A DNA stretch of 60,000 bases from NCBI RefSeq assembly GCF_000003815.2, contig NC_049988.1, positions 20,521,180-20,581,179 on the forward strand. Direction: 5' to 3'. This DNA comes from Branchiostoma floridae (Eukaryota; Chordata; Leptocardii; Amphioxiformes; Branchiostomatidae). Positions 24,035 through 37,099 of this stretch are shown here, one piece after another. The notes beneath the pieces were generated by a model. That model was not told the DNA's origin. It made no database searches and saw only the letters and a program-made list of their open reading frames with translations. A program made the position numbers and the translations under genes. Each line of letters opens with the position of its first letter. Position 1 is the first letter of the stretch.

Positions 24035-24251
24035 GGAAGCCAGGTTCTCGCCACACATATCACCTGTACCTGGGTCCCCGTGTCGGCTTGTTTACCAACA
24101 GTAAACATTCGGTGAGACTCAGGTCGGCGGGGATCTGGGGGTCAGAGTTCAGGCTTATGAGCAGAGTCTAGTCGGCCATGTTGGAAGTCGGGCCATGAAC
24201 ACAGGTGTGCACAGGTAGGAGTAGAGGAGGTGCCAGGAGTCTTCTCACCAG
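24035..24251 (+). promoter_or_regulatory. Candidate promoter or 5' exon with CpGs and splice donor
   Basis: CpG frequency rises clearly over about 24050-24500. CGGCCATGTT at about 24173 resembles the GCCATNTT core of YY1 sites, which in animals often lie near transcription starts. TCACCAG|GTAAATG at 24251/24252 is a strong donor match. The only ATG with an open frame upstream of this donor gives a few codons before a stop, so if it is an exon it would be a 5' untranslated leader. It lies 13 kb upstream of the first SKT-like exon on the same strand. Whether it belongs to that gene is a guess. Confidence 0.28.
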
Positions 24252-25184
24252 GTAAATGTCTTAAGTCTCAGCCTTCCAACGTCTCGGGCGCGGCGGGAAC
24301 CCGAGGGTGTGTTGTTTGCGTGCTGTTTGCGTACCGATGTTGTGTGGATGGGAACAGGGTGGGGTTGTTGGGGACACTCCACCGTGCGATCGGATCTCCC
24401 GTGTGTCCGGTGGACAATAGACGGCTGAGAACTAAATTGGCCAGACAGTATTTATCTCACCCTGGGAGAATACCGATCCAGGCAGCAGGTTGTATCATGG
24501 GCAGGAGAGCCCCATTCAGCGGGTATAAATTATTCAGACTTGTGGGTTTTCCCTGTGAGAGCTGGGGGTACCTATCATAGGGTAGTGTTGTAGAGCTGTT
24601 TTGCTGCAGTAGTGTTACAGGGATAACCCAACCCTCGACGTGAGTGCCTCTCTCGTTTGTTTAGCTGTTAATCCTCTCTTGTTTGGGTACTTGGAGGGAA
24701 ACTGGATTTTTGTTTGTTTCCTTTTGTTTATTAGATTTTGTTTTGTTTTGATTGCATGATTTTCCACTCGCCAAGAGCTTGTAAATTGATTTTTATTTAT
24801 CAATTAGAAAATGTCAAGCCATCCTGCAGTGTTGTGATTATCCAAGGTTCTATATACCCTTTTTCTATGCACGATTTTCAGGTGGTTTTTAGCCTGTTTG
24901 GATTGCATGATATTGTAGGAGGTTAATTCTGATCAATTGTACCAACCAGTCACACAATGTTCAGCTATCCTGTGGTATCATGGTTATTTTGAGTGTGTAG
25001 ATTTTGTTTTATAGATGACTGTCAAGAGCCAACTGTTTTGTTTGAGGCTAGGTTTGAGTGAGTGTAGTGATAACCTCCTTATTAGCAGATAAAGGTTGGG
25101 GGGGGGGCTTAAAATTTGGTGTTTTCCATATCATATGTCAGTTTTACTGCACTCAGTTTCTTTTTTTTTTTTTAGCTATATCTT

Positions 25185-25630
25185 TTTTGTTCATAACGGT
25201 AAAGAGAAAACTGTTGTAGCAGGTGAGAGTAGGTTCATGTGTGTGCGAAGATGGCCTTCTTAGCATGCTCTACAATTCAGGCTTTTGGGGGCTTATAATG
25301 TGTTGCTTTCCTTATGAGCATATCACTCTATTATTAGTTTTACTGCTCTCAGATTCATGTTTTTTGAGCTTATGTTTTCTACATAATGGTGAAGCGAACA
25401 CTGTTGTACGTGATGCTGGGTTTGGTGCGTGTGCAGAAATAGCAGCTATACAATTTAGTTTTTTCTTAGCTTATAAATGTGTTGTTTTGCTTGGTGTCAA
25501 AGCTATATCCTCTATTTACCTTTGCCAGAATGGCGCAAGGTTATGTTTTAGGCGTGTATGTCTGTTTTGTGCATAACGGTGAAGCGAAGACTGTTATACT
25601 GGGGTCTGGTTTGGTGCGAGTGCAGCGCTG
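25185..25630. repeat. Tandem repeat, 190-bp unit, three copies
   Basis: The word CATAACGGT/CATAATGGT followed by AAG.GAA..CTGTT and a GGTTTGGTGCG-like segment recurs at about 25192, 25382 and 25572, an even 190-bp spacing. Copies two and three are closer to each other than to the first. Confidence 0.75.
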
Positions 25631-25674
25631 CTTACCCAGGGCAGAGTAAACACTGTGAGATGGGCACAATAGCC

Positions 25675-25745
25675 CGGCCAATGGGCTGGAAAATGGCCGC
25701 ATTGTCTGGGGAGGGATACGCTCTGCCGCCCGATTCGCTCCAGTG
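25675..25745. promoter_or_regulatory. Promoter-like cluster: CCAAT box, YY1 motif, CpGs
   Basis: GGCCAATGGGC (CCAAT at 25678-25682) has the form of an NF-Y site. Eight bases on, AAAATGGCCGC (25690-25700) is an exact match to the YY1 consensus AANATGGCNGC. Several CpGs follow up to 25755. Motif order and spacing fit a TATA-less promoter, but I see no first exon with a clear donor just downstream on either strand. Confidence 0.3.
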
Positions 25746-25759
25746 AGCGCGGGCGAATC

Positions 25760-28700
25760 CCCCCTTCTTTTGCACAAATTTCCAGACAGGAATTGAAATC
25801 GTGAAATTCTGTACATGCTTCCTTTGGTTGGTTATCTGTGGCGATTTTATGAATCCTTGATAATGAAAAAGAAATTGTCATACAATTTAATATTCATTGT
25901 CATGGTTAATAATGCATATATATAAATCTATGTCATATAGATACTCAGATTTATACGTCAATAATGACTTGAACTATATAGTATCCAAGTAATGTTTGTC
26001 AATTGTCATACGGGTATTCCAGCTAGCGTGTTTACCAACAGCAGAGCGACTAACCTAAATTCAAACAGACAGCCATGACCTTTCAATGCCTCCATTCTTT
26101 GTTTGGGAAAACATAAAAATCACAGCGACAATATCGTGACATTTTCCTGGGTTTCAGTGTGCCAGACAAAGCTGTGTATCATACTTTAAACTATTATAGT
26201 GTCTTTAATTTGAGTAGAGTGAAGTGTGGTGATTTGTTAATGATTCTACGACTCCACTTGAAGTAGAAAGACTCGTACATGTGTCGGTATGTGAGATGTG
26301 GGTCAGGGTGTGGTGCCTTGACTCCATTTGCATCGGGCGGTTTATCCAGTGCCGCTTGCTTTTCATGGCTTTTTGGCTTTCTTACTTCTCGCCCTGTCGG
26401 AAAAACAATCTCAGGTTTTTATTAGTGCAGGTCAGGTTGATGTCATTGTCCAAATTTCTAGAGCAACAATTTACAATACAACTTACAAGCCATTTAATGA
26501 ACCACTACACATCTATTATTAGTATGTAAGAGCATGATTAATTCTGCATAATGATGTTTTTATTACTTCTGTAATGATATTCATATTCATAGAGGTAGTG
26601 AGCCTTGAAAATTGCAGAGAGTCCAAATTTCTAGTTCAGCATCTCAAATGCAGGTCAAGTTCAGGCATTAGTTCTTTATTTGCTCCTTCAGAGCCATATC
26701 TACCATTCTCATCTGTGATTTTCTTGCCTTTATGTCTGTTGTTTGCCCTGTTTGGAATTGTGTTTGCTGCTATGTTGAAGCTGGACGATGTTAGCCGGGA
26801 TATTAGAATATTAATGGGGTGAGATAAATGGTCCACTTCTGGTAATGTGACAGGTTGATGGCGGCGGGTCTCTGAGCACAGATAACCGGACCCTGTATTA
26901 TGGCTGTAAGTAACCAGGGCCATATCTGTTTCTGTATTATCATATATAGCCGGTATAACACGGGGTGAAGCAGCTGAATATATGATATAATATAATACAT
27001 TATATTGACTAACTTGTCATACCTAATCTAATTACAAATGTTGTCTGAAGAAGAATTACACTATATTGTATTGGGACGTATACAGTAATAAGAGAGAAAA
27101 TATGAAATATATTTATTTACCTCTTTGACTGAATCGTACACTTTGGAAAACAACATAGGAATTGCTATATCATACATGTATGATGTAGTATAGAGTTGGT
27201 CTTCTTTGTGTTTGAAGTTGGCATTTACATAATCAAGCTTTGTAAGTGTAATTTGAGCCTACTGTATGGCACTACCTGAGACTCTCAGGTTTCGATAAAG
27301 ACCACCTTTCTCATTATCATGCAGGACCAGAGTGCTAGAGATCACATTACTATTGTATGAAATGGTGTTTATGTACTATCAGGAGGATTCTGTATGTGAT
27401 AATTATAGGGGCAGGTTTTCTGTGGTGTGGCCCTCCCCCTGTGCTGTGCATGTATTATATGCTGCTGTCAGATAGAGAGATAATGCTAATGGGGTGTGGA
27501 GCTGTGCACTGGGGCTGGTGTATTGCAGTTTGATGTGTTACAGACATTTCCTTTATGCGGTATTTGATTTGCACGGTGATTGTACAATGTATGTATGACA
27601 TCAGCTCCGTCTAGCTGAACTTTAAAACACTAAATAGACTTGGACTGGTCTAAATGATTATGTGTCTGAACAGAGAAATTCAAGTTCAAATCAGAAGAGG
27701 TTGTATTGGGTTTCTAACCTGTTTCTAGGTCTGAGCCTTTTCACAGAGGAGTGGAAATTTGCTTGTTGCTGTTAGGACGGACAAAAATGTCACTCCTTCT
27801 GTCCCAAAAATCTGAACTTTGACACATGCCTACCTGCCTGAAATGACACATGAAATTGATGAAAATGTGTCTTGATAAAAAGACAGATTTTACAAGGAAA
27901 ATAAACAACATTGGCTCCTAAACAATAAATGGGACAGAAGAACAGCACTGATAGGAACCCCAGTAAGCTAACTAGTATGACACCCAGGGTACTAAACCAT
28001 AGCTTCTGAACTCTAACCGCACCACCAATGCTGAGCCCAGGTCCTGAGAGCTGGGATCAAAGGCTCAAACACAAAGCTGCGGAGAGACACAGGTGACCAC
28101 GTCAGAGTAAAGGCATCTAAACAGGCCTGATCTCAGGATGTTTACATCTTTGTTGCCATGGTAACAGATGTGATTTCCATCCTGATTCGATTGTTCATTT
28201 TATGCAACTCATCCGGTTTGGGCTGATGTTGTTGAAAAAGGAGTAAAGTCATGTTTTGTTTTGTTTGAAGTTAAACTTTCTGATTTTGGATGTAAAAAAT
28301 ACATGCAGTGAGTTTTTACTTAAGATTTTCATATTGCTAATCTTCATCAATTTTTCCTATTGATGATGTAATTTGATACCTTAAGAGAAAACTATTAACT
28401 CTTTCAAGATTGAGTCATCAATTTCTATTTGTTTCATTGCCATTTACTTATGTAGAACCTTTTTTAAAGTCAATTGCAAAGCAGGAGGTACACGAATGAG
28501 CTAGTGAGCATGTACAGTACATGTACCCAATTTGTTTTCACATCAAAGACTTTACTAAAATTGCCTGGGGCATAACAGCATAGGTGGCCTTATATTCTGT
28601 TTTATACGTCTGGGTAACAAATTTTGTATTTAAAAATTTTTAAATTCTTATTCTCGTTAGAATTGTTATTATTTTTTTTAATGTATTTACTTCCATTTCA

Positions 28701-29390
28701 AACTAACAATAGACAACAAAACGAGCAGGGAGGTACCGAAGTGAGTTGACCTGTGCTGTTATTACACAACAGCAGGTTACAAAGTAGGTGAAATGCCGCC
28801 GGCCTACCTGCCTCCTACATAGTTGGCTCTTGTTCAACACTGACAGGAGCACGATGATTTATATTCGGCCCTGCCAGCGGCCATGTTTGCGCTTTTCAGG
28901 GCCATGTTTGTGTCTGTTTGGAAGGGAAAACCTTGGGAGTGGCTTAGGACCATATTTTATGTCGTAGATACAGTAGGGTGCGTGAGTGTGTTAGACAGGG
29001 ATGTGTTCGTAACAATGGTGGCAGGGGAGGGCTGGTGAACACTTGACGTTGACTTATGTGTTTTTGGCACGTTTCTTGGAGATACGTCAAATGTAGATGG
29101 AGGTATCGTGACATGTCAATGCCTGGAGGGTGCTTATCATGTCATTGAAAAGATGTGATCTAGGAAAGGAAGGAGATTTCTTACCTTGAGGGAATTCTGC
29201 TTTGAAAGCCTTGCCAGTAGAATGATAATAAAAGTACTGGCACTGTGCAATTCGTTTGGAAACTGGTAGGGGGCCAAATTGTAGTCACATCTCCGTTGAA
29301 CTAAGACTATATAACAAATTTTGATAAGTGTTGTACTTGAAAATGAATCCTTTTTCTCCATTTTCCAAGATTTTATGTTCAATCGTTTTG
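25760..29390. other. No gene seen
   Basis: Mostly AT-rich DNA without recognised exons. At about 28885-28915 the word GGCCATGTTTG occurs twice 25 bases apart (the first preceded by AGC); it resembles the YY1 core and may mark a regulatory element. Confidence 0.35.
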
Positions 29391-29393
29391 CCT

Positions 29394-29945
29394 TGTTTGC
29401 TTGCTTGCATGAAGACACGTTTCTGTAGCAAAATGCCAAGCAAAAGATGTTGCAAAGAGGATGGCAACACAAAGAAGGACACTCCATCCCTTTGCCCCAG
29501 ATTTCCATGATTCCTCCACATTTCCCCTGATGACTGTGTGTCTGCCAGATCCCATCCCAGCTCAGAGATGGCCTGGAACAGTAGAGATGGAATCCCTAGG
29601 TCACATTTCTGTGCCATATTTCTTATTTCTGATAATCCCCGATAAAATATAGCATGACACACAAAAAGGACACTTCCCGCTCCGACCTCTAAAGTACTGA
29701 GGAGATTATTGCTTGCATCAAGACATGTATCTGTAGCAATATTCATACTGATATCGCAAAGAAGATGGCAACGCAAAGAAGGACACATTTTACTCCAAGA
29801 CCACTCATTTTGTCCCAGATCTGTGTGCAAGATTCTAGCATATTTGCCATTGATGAATACAAAAGGACACATTTTGCTCCGAGACCACCCCATCCCTTTG
29901 CCCCAGATTCCTATTTCCCCTGATGACTGTGTGTCTGCCAGATCC
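29394..29945. repeat. Diverged direct duplication, about 310-400 bp apart
   Basis: A segment running GCTTGCATGAAGACACG ... GATGGCAACACAAAGAAGGAC (29399-29480) recurs at about 29711-29786. The following CCCATCCCTTTGCCCCAGAT ... CTGATGACTGTGTGTCTGCC segment (about 29486-29550) recurs at about 29888-29940. A 202-codon minus-strand frame spans both copies; its translated repeats come from the duplication, and I recognise no domain. Confidence 0.7.
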
Positions 29946-30676
29946 CATGAAAACCCAGAGATAGCCAGATCTGTGACTAAGATGTGCCTCAGTATTGATC
30001 TTCAAAGCCTGCAGTGGGTAACTGTGACTCCATGGCCCCTTTTATCACTGGGCTGGTTTCTGGGTCAGTTTACCTACATGTATGCTTCTCGGACTATGCC
30101 AGTTGGATTTGTTGGTCCTTAGATTTGAAAACCTAAAATGAAAGATTAAACTGAAAGGTCAAATAAGGATCTGCACTCTAAGAACTATTAGGTAAATAGT
30201 TTTTTTAGAGTAAATATAGATTCAGATTGAAGTTGCAGACTAAAAAATTATTAAAATAAAAAAATTCAGCCTTAGCCTTCTTCAAGAGTGCGATTTGTGG
30301 TAAGAGTAATACCTTGAATATGATACTAGTAGTTCAATCATCTAAAATACAAATAGAATTGCTTGCAATCTTGCAGCAGACCCCACAAAAAATCATTTTG
30401 AGCCCTGACTCTAAACTGGTCTAAGATTAGAAACAAGGAAAATATAACCTTCAAGGTAAGGTAATAAACTTGATACCTTGATATTACACTAAGGCTAGTT
30501 TATACCCTGTGCTAGAGGCAACCATGGTCTTGGTGAGGATGGGACTACATGTAGGTGAGGTGAGGTGAGTTTATACCTTGATACACAAATTTCTAGGACA
30601 TGGCTATAACTTAGTATATGCTAAGCTAGTAGCTAGATAGCTAGTAAGATCCCAGCCCTCGTCTTATTCATCCCAG

Positions 30677-30761
30677 GTGGTCTTCGCACCTATCTTTAAG
30701 TTGACCAAGAAACAACGACATGACTTGGAATGGCCTCTCCCAGAGTACCTGTGTATCCAGG
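30677..30761 (+). CDS. Candidate upstream coding exon (unassigned)
   Basis: An 85-bp segment is bounded by an acceptor (TCTTATTCATCCCAG, AG ending 30676) and a donor (CAGG|GTAAAAG at 30761/30762). It is open from its first base and reads VVFAPIFKLTKKQRHDLEWP, then LPEYLCIQ, ending with one extra base (phase 1). That phase fits the phase-1 entry of the SKT-like exon at 37339, and the join would restore a glycine codon. Most third codon positions are G or C. I recognise no homologue in SKT or p140Cap, whose N-termini are poorly conserved, so the phase match may be chance (one in three). No start codon is present, so if real it is internal. Confidence 0.3.
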
Positions 30762-30939
30762 GTAAAAGGATAGCAGGTCAGCACCAGGCTGCGGCCCAGA
30801 GATGCTCTGACATTCCCGCCACATCGGCAGGTAACCCGAGCGCCATGTGTTCCGGGAGATAAGGGTGGAAAATGTGGTAATGGCTGGGGCTGCGTGCGGC
30901 ACGGAATTCCCCGCACTTGTGTCTGTACAATGGCAGGCC

Positions 30940-31605
30940 TTGGTAATGGCTACGTCGGTTTATAAAGACAGTTTTTAGTGTGATTTCCAGTCTGCGTTTG
31001 GGATGATAAATCATGGCAAATTCGTCATAGCTTGTTTTTTATAGGGAAACTTGATTGATGTGATGAGTTTTCATGTTTAGGTTCACCCAGAGGTTGGACT
31101 ATATAATGTTTTATGTAGTGCATTTTTCTAGTTCACATTCATTACATGACAGTACCAGCATTGGTTAGGGCTATGTCGGTTTTTAAAGACAGTGTGATTT
31201 TCAGTCTGCATTTGAAATCGATAAATCAAGTTGGATTCATCATTGCTTGGTTTCATAGAGAGAAACTTGACTATAATTGTGATCATTTTTCATGTTTAGT
31301 TTCACCCAGAGGTTAGAATTTGTGCTGCTTTGTGAAACTGTATTTTTCTATTTCATATTCATTACATTACAGTACCAGCATTAGTAATGACTACATCGGT
31401 TTTTAAGGACAGATTTTAGTGCGATTTTCAGTCTGCATTTGATAAAAAATAAATCAAGTTAGATTCATCATTGCTTGTTTAATAGAGAAACTTGTCTATA
31501 ATTGTGATCAGTTTTCATGTTTAGGTTCACCAAGAGGTTGGAATTTGTAGTGTTTTGTGTAGTTTATTTTTCTAGTTCACATTCATATATTACATTACCA
31601 GCTGT
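30940..31605. repeat. Tandem repeat, about 220-bp unit, three copies
   Basis: Units start with a GGCTACGTCGGTTTATAAAG-like segment (about 30947, 31169, 31388). They run through TTTTCAGTCTGC, a TTCATGTTTAGGTTCACC-like segment and TTTTTCTAGTTCACATTCAT. Confidence 0.85.
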
Positions 31606-31609
31606 GCAA

Positions 31610-34600
31610 ACAAACATAATGTATATATAAGTAATAAACGTTCGAATGGAGCAAATGTATGAAGCATGGCTGTAAACATCAAAGGTTAATGCATGATTGT
31701 ATACTAATGACAATAAATCAGAGACTTTACTACATGGACCTTCCTGCTCCATTACACCATTTACAGTCATTCAAAGAGGGAAACTAAGATGTCAGGTCAG
31801 ATTGCATAGTTAGGACAGGTGCCCTTAGACCGTTACATGTTATGAAATTAAAATCTGTGGTGTTATAGGGGCCTTCTCAAGCCAGAATGTCTTGAGTATT
31901 TGAGAATAAATCGATGAAGATTAGAGCTTAATGCAGGCAACAAAATAGTATTTTCCTCAATATTGTAACAAACAACAAAAAACCTCAATAGTGATAGAAA
32001 ATTTTTGATGATATCGAAAATTTGATATATCAGAATTGTGGTGATCATTACAGAAAAATATATCACTATTACAATTATATGATACTGGCTACTCCTGAAT
32101 ACTGGCTGAGCCTGGTATGGGCAGGGTCTTTGATATTGGATCTGTTAGTGTTACTGTGGTTCACCCATAGTAGAGGCACCACTAGTTATGTGATCCAAGT
32201 TGTGGTTCCCCTATACATGTAGTAAAGGCACTACCACTAGTTATGTGATCCTAGCTGTGGTTGCCACCAGCCACCATTCTATCCCAGTCCCACCACCAGA
32301 CACCTCCACACCCTGACAGGAGACCCAAGGGAGGCGCTAACATGTTGTGAGAGAAAACTGTTGACTCTAGCAGGCAGATACCAGCCAATTTACAGCATGT
32401 TCCTGACCAGGGAACTGGAAAGGGCCTGTGAAAAGGCCAGTGAAGGGTTGGGTCTGGATAGCAGCCCTGCGTTACATTCTCAACCACATAGACTGGAAAA
32501 TTTCTGAATGAAAAAATACTGTCATACAATGTATCTTTTAGTTTTTCCTGGATTCTTGACTAAAATTTCAACATTTTTTTTAAAGCTACACCTTTCTAAA
32601 GAAATCTATGTAGACTATAAATCTGTAAATCTATGTAAATTTATATGTAAATCTATGTGGACTTAATTGATATTTCAATATCAGCTTTAACTCGCATGAT
32701 TAATATATTAAAAAAGGATTAGAATTCCTATGATTATGATACTTGATATTGAATGCATAGCAGATATAATAAAACATTACAGCTTACAGATTATTATGAT
32801 AAAATATTAAAGACAGACCCACAAATGCTCTGCATGCAATAAAGTACTTTATCTTCCCCCATGGGTTCACAGTGACAGGTGCAGGGCACACACACAGATT
32901 TAGTGGCACTGTTTGCTCAGAATATCGTAAATCAGGCTGTACCACTTCTGCTATTTGTAGGGGTGGATAACAAGGTTGCTCATAAAAATAACCCACCCTT
33001 ATCAATACTGCCCATCTCTGTAAATGAATTAAGTCTCCCTCTTTTTACATCTAAGCGACTCCACCTCCTTAAGAGACTCAGGATGAGTTTGAGTTTTGAG
33101 ATAATGATTTTCCAAGCCGCCTGTAACCTAACCCATCTCTGCGCAGATGCCAGGCTGCTGTGGTATCGGGTTGTTTCTGGAGCAGTGCAGATATATTTAG
33201 ACTCCATCAATTGGTCCTAACATCTATATCTCAAGAACCCATGCAACTGTCGTCAAGTCAGAAGCAGTTACTTGAGACATTTTTATTGGCCTTTCTTTGG
33301 GAAATAGAAGAGTATAAGGACCTTGGCTAAGGAGGTATAAGCATAAGGTAAGATTAGAAAGATCACTAATGTTGATATTAAGTTACTGTATTTGTGATTG
33401 ATCAAAGATTGGGTTGAGGGGAGGGGGGTGTTTTGAAATGATGAAGTTTTATATACATGTATTTATCTGTGTTATCAAAGAATTGTAAAGAAACATGATT
33501 TATTCTAACTTCTTTAACCCATTTTTGCAGGTACTATGTGTACACTGTATCTGTGTGTATTCATAAACAATCATTCTCTTCAGATTATGTACCGTACAAG
33601 TCCTCTTCTTTGAGGGTCTGCATGGGGGCCCCAAGAATGCTAAATTGAGAAGAGTCCCTTACGTATTAATTATGCTAAAATCAAGGCACTCAACTGCCCC
33701 AAACTTGGTCGCCTTGCTACGAATCATGTGGATAAGACAGCTTTCACTACAAATTTTGGTAAATCAAAATAGGCTGAATACTCCTTACAGAAAATGGGCA
33801 TGCAGACCCACTTCTTAATGTTAGCTTGATTACTGCAGTCACATCTACTCTGATATGGTTTGTACACTTCTGGTTGTTATGCTTCCATGACTAGGCAGGA
33901 TATGTGTTGGGGAAGATCGTAAATCACTGGAAATGATTTACTGCTGCTAATGAATAGGTAATAGACATTGACCCTGGACGCCGGAAATTCATTATTAAAG
34001 CCTGCATTGTTCAGCATGACTTGGCTAGATTTGGGGACTGTTGTTTGGATAAAATTTATAGTCTCTATTGTCAAATAATTATTGCCGTATGAAACAATTG
34101 TTGTTACCTTTTCAATAGAACAATATAGTAGCATTAATGCATACAAATGTATAGCACAAAGTAATGTGGTCTATTCAGAAGGGATCTTAAATTTGTCATT
34201 AAAAAATTGTGCACCAACAAGGATTTACAAGACAGCTTTTTGACACCTTCAGTGTAAAATCTTCTCTACATGCAAATTAAGGTCAAAGCCATGAATACAA
34301 GTGTCAGACTGTTACTAGTACTTTATATATATATATATATATAGAAAGTAACATAGATGTAAACATGGCAAATAAGCATATCTATTAAGGTCTGTTTAGA
34401 CAATGTTTACAGTGCCTTTTATACATGTACATACTTGATAAATGATAGTGCGTGCACTTTAATCTGCTTGATGGTAATATTTGCTACATAATGCAGTATG
34501 ATGTTGGCATATTGGTATATTCTAATAAGTTATAGTGCATATAGAGCATATCTTATTATGCCTCATCTGTATGTAATGTATATGTTATCTTTTATAAGTT

Positions 34601-34740
34601 AGGAGTCTTGATTGATGTATTTGAAATTTTGACATGTCTGACTGTACTTGAATATGCCTGATACTAGTGATAGCAATATACTTACAGTATAATGATGACA
34701 TCTAAATGGTAGTATATCTTACAATGCTTACACTATCTTG
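31610..34740. other. No gene seen
   Basis: Non-coding DNA. A short direct repeat (GGCACCACTAGTTATGTGAT, about 60 bp apart) lies at 32173-32255, and a (TA)n run at 34326-34342. A 113-codon frame at 32879-33220 has no recognisable domain and is not called. Confidence 0.4.
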
Positions 34741-34743
34741 TAA

Positions 34744-35040
34744 CAGCTTGCTACTAGAATATCTTTTAATGCTCTCCATAAGTATTGTGTTTATTATTAT
34801 CTTTGATATCATACATTTGAGTACCCCTTTTTCTGTACTAGATCTGTTCAATCTATTAAAATCTAGAGTACTTACTAGCATATCTTTTAACAGCATGCTA
34901 CTAGAATATCTTTTAATGCTCTTAATAAGTATTTTGTTTCTAGTATCTTTGATATCATACATTTGAGTGCTCCTATTGCTGTACTAGAGCTGTTCAATCT
35001 ATCAAAATCTATAGTACTTAGTAGCCTATCCTTTAATGGT
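34744..35040. repeat. Tandem duplication, 147-bp unit, two copies
   Basis: CAGCTTGCTACTAGAATATC at 34744 recurs as CAGCATGCTACTAGAATATC at 34891. Similarity continues through TTTGATATCATACATTTGAG and CTGTTCAATCTAT. The copies leave matching open frames on both strands, which are repeat artefacts. Confidence 0.85.
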
Positions 35041-35205
35041 TTGTTTAAACCCGAATGTTGATGATATTTTTGCTAAGTCTCTGATGAATGGTGTTCCGTA
35101 CCCTTGAACCTGGCTGCTACGGATCGGCCATGAATATTTGATGACCTTCAGGCAGGGATTACGGTTCTTTTGTTGGAGTCCTTTCTGCAAGGTCATCGCC
35201 TGTAG

Positions 35206-35713
35206 CAGGGCTCGAAATATTACCTGCATATGCAGGTTAGTCCAGGTAAAAATGGAAGCTGTGCAGGTATTTCTTATGTCTACCTGCACCTAACCTGCAC
35301 TGGTCCATATACTGGGTATATACACTGTATAATATGTAGGTCAGTGCAGGTAATATTGGCGCTGTGCAGGTATTTCTGATGTCTACCTGCACCTAACCTG
35401 CACTGGTCCATATACTGGGTATATACACTGTATAATATGTAGGTCAGTGCAGGTAATATTGGAGCTGTGCAGGTATTTCTGGTGTCTACCTGCACCTAGC
35501 CTGCACTGGTTTATGTATACATGTACATAAATGTCCTATGATGCAGGTGTATGTGGATTGTTATTAGCTGTACTGACCACCAATAAAATGTAAAAGAAAA
35601 AAAACAGTGATTGTTCCTGAACAATTTTAGTATGGTCCATACTCCCTAAATTCAGAGTGGTGCAGGTAAAATTTGTCAGGTGCTGGTAATTTTCAAAGGT
35701 ATTTCGAGCCCTG
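35206..35713. mobile_element. Fold-back element, CAGGGCTCGAAAT ends, TGCAGGTA repeats
   Basis: It begins CAGGGCTCGAAAT and ends ATTTCGAGCCCTG, identical to the termini of the element at 13157-13517. The interior is dominated by GTGCAGGTA/TACCTGCAC words in both orientations and includes a 115-120-bp tandem unit (TACCTGCACCTAACCTGCAC) repeated about three times from 35280 to 35510. No coding potential. Confidence 0.75.
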
Positions 35714-35844
35714 CTGTAAATGTAGGTACGGATGTCAGTTAAACTGATCCCGGCCAATCAAATAGAGTACTTCTCAGCAACCGTGCTGTACGTTAATGGG
35801 AGGGGATGTTACACTGCGGTCTGCTGTTCATTGTGCCTGTCGGA

Positions 35845-36425
35845 AAGAGTAGGTAGACTTCCTCACTGCACCAAACCTGTACATGTAGGTGCTCTAATTA
35901 ACGTCTTATTGTTACATCTTGCTGGTTCAAGGGTAAGGATTTCAGGAAAGAGCAGGCAGACCTCCTTACAGCACCAAACCTGTATGTGCTCTACTTAACA
36001 TCTTTCATCATATCTTCTCTGGTTCAAGTAGGGGAGGGTAAAGATCGGAAGGTAAGGGTTTCAGGAAAGAGCAGAACGAACCTGTATGTGCTCGACTTAA
36101 CGTCTTATTCTTACAAATGTATCAAGTTCAAGTATGTGAAAGAGCAGGTAGATTTCCTAGCTACAACAAACCTGTAGTATGTGCTCTTTACTTAACGTCT
36201 TATTATTAGATCTTCTCTGGTTCGAGTAGGGGGGTGGGGGTGGGGTATGCATTGCAGGAAAGAGCAGGTAGATTTCCTTGCTATGTACCAAACCTGTATG
36301 TGCTCTTTACTTAACGTCTTATTAGCACATCTTGTCCGGTTCAATTGGGGGAGGGTAAGGAGTTGAGGAAAGATCAGGTAGATTTTCTTTCTACACTGAA
36401 CCTGTATGTGCTCTATACAACATCT
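35845..36425. repeat. Tandem repeat, about 90-115-bp unit, six copies
   Basis: Each unit has GGAAAGAGCAGGTAGA, then CCTTGCTA or CCTCACTGCACCAAACCTGT, GTGCTCTACTTAACGTCTTA and TCTGGTTCAAGT. Units are diverged and vary in length. Confidence 0.75.
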
Positions 36426-36429
36426 GGCA

Positions 36430-37095
36430 TTCTTGTTAGATTTGGAGAGAGGAGGGTTTTCTTTAAATTAGGACATACATGTAGATACACTGCCTGCTTT
36501 GTAGAATGCTGGTACCATTCATAATTTATCATAAAGTTATATTATCATTTTAAATGAATGTATACAAATAACATGACCAGTAATAGATTGGCTTTCAGTA
36601 AGCTGAAGTGGATGAAGATGATTTTTCATTTTCTTTAAGTATAGGACTGACAGCACATCGTTTATTACAGGACATTGCTGGTAGGATTAGCATTTGAGTT
36701 CCTGAGTAGGCTAAAAGTCAGTTGAAGTTGACTAATGCTACTTATGTCAGTAAGTTACCATTCTCTTTATTGTCATGGCCAGTTGAATGATACATACAGA
36801 ACATGTATGTGGCAAAGAGGTCACTGTGAATGTGGGAGCATTAAACCACTGCAAACATTTCAATATTTACAGTACCCCATATCCTCCAATGATTGTTACA
36901 CTGTACTCACTCACTCACTCTCACTCTGGCGAGCTCGCTCGGAATTTCCACATAACTAGTTTCCTGCACCCCTCTTTGTCATCCATCGCTGCGGGAAGTT
37001 GCTGCAGGTCCAAACTTTAAAAATCAGTTTGTTCTTTTGTGTCCTGGTTGTATCCTTGGTCCATGAAGGATCTTTGCTTTTTTTCCCCATTTTTC
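36430..37095. other. No gene seen
   Basis: Upstream intronic-type DNA before the duplicated splice-site region; a short TCACTCAC microsatellite lies near 36907. Confidence 0.4.
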
Positions 37096-37099
37096 TCTG

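Noticed and set aside
29285-29893. 202-codon minus-strand open frame
   Set aside because: It spans two diverged direct duplicates, has AT-rich wobble bases, lacks any domain I recognise and has no splice or promoter context.
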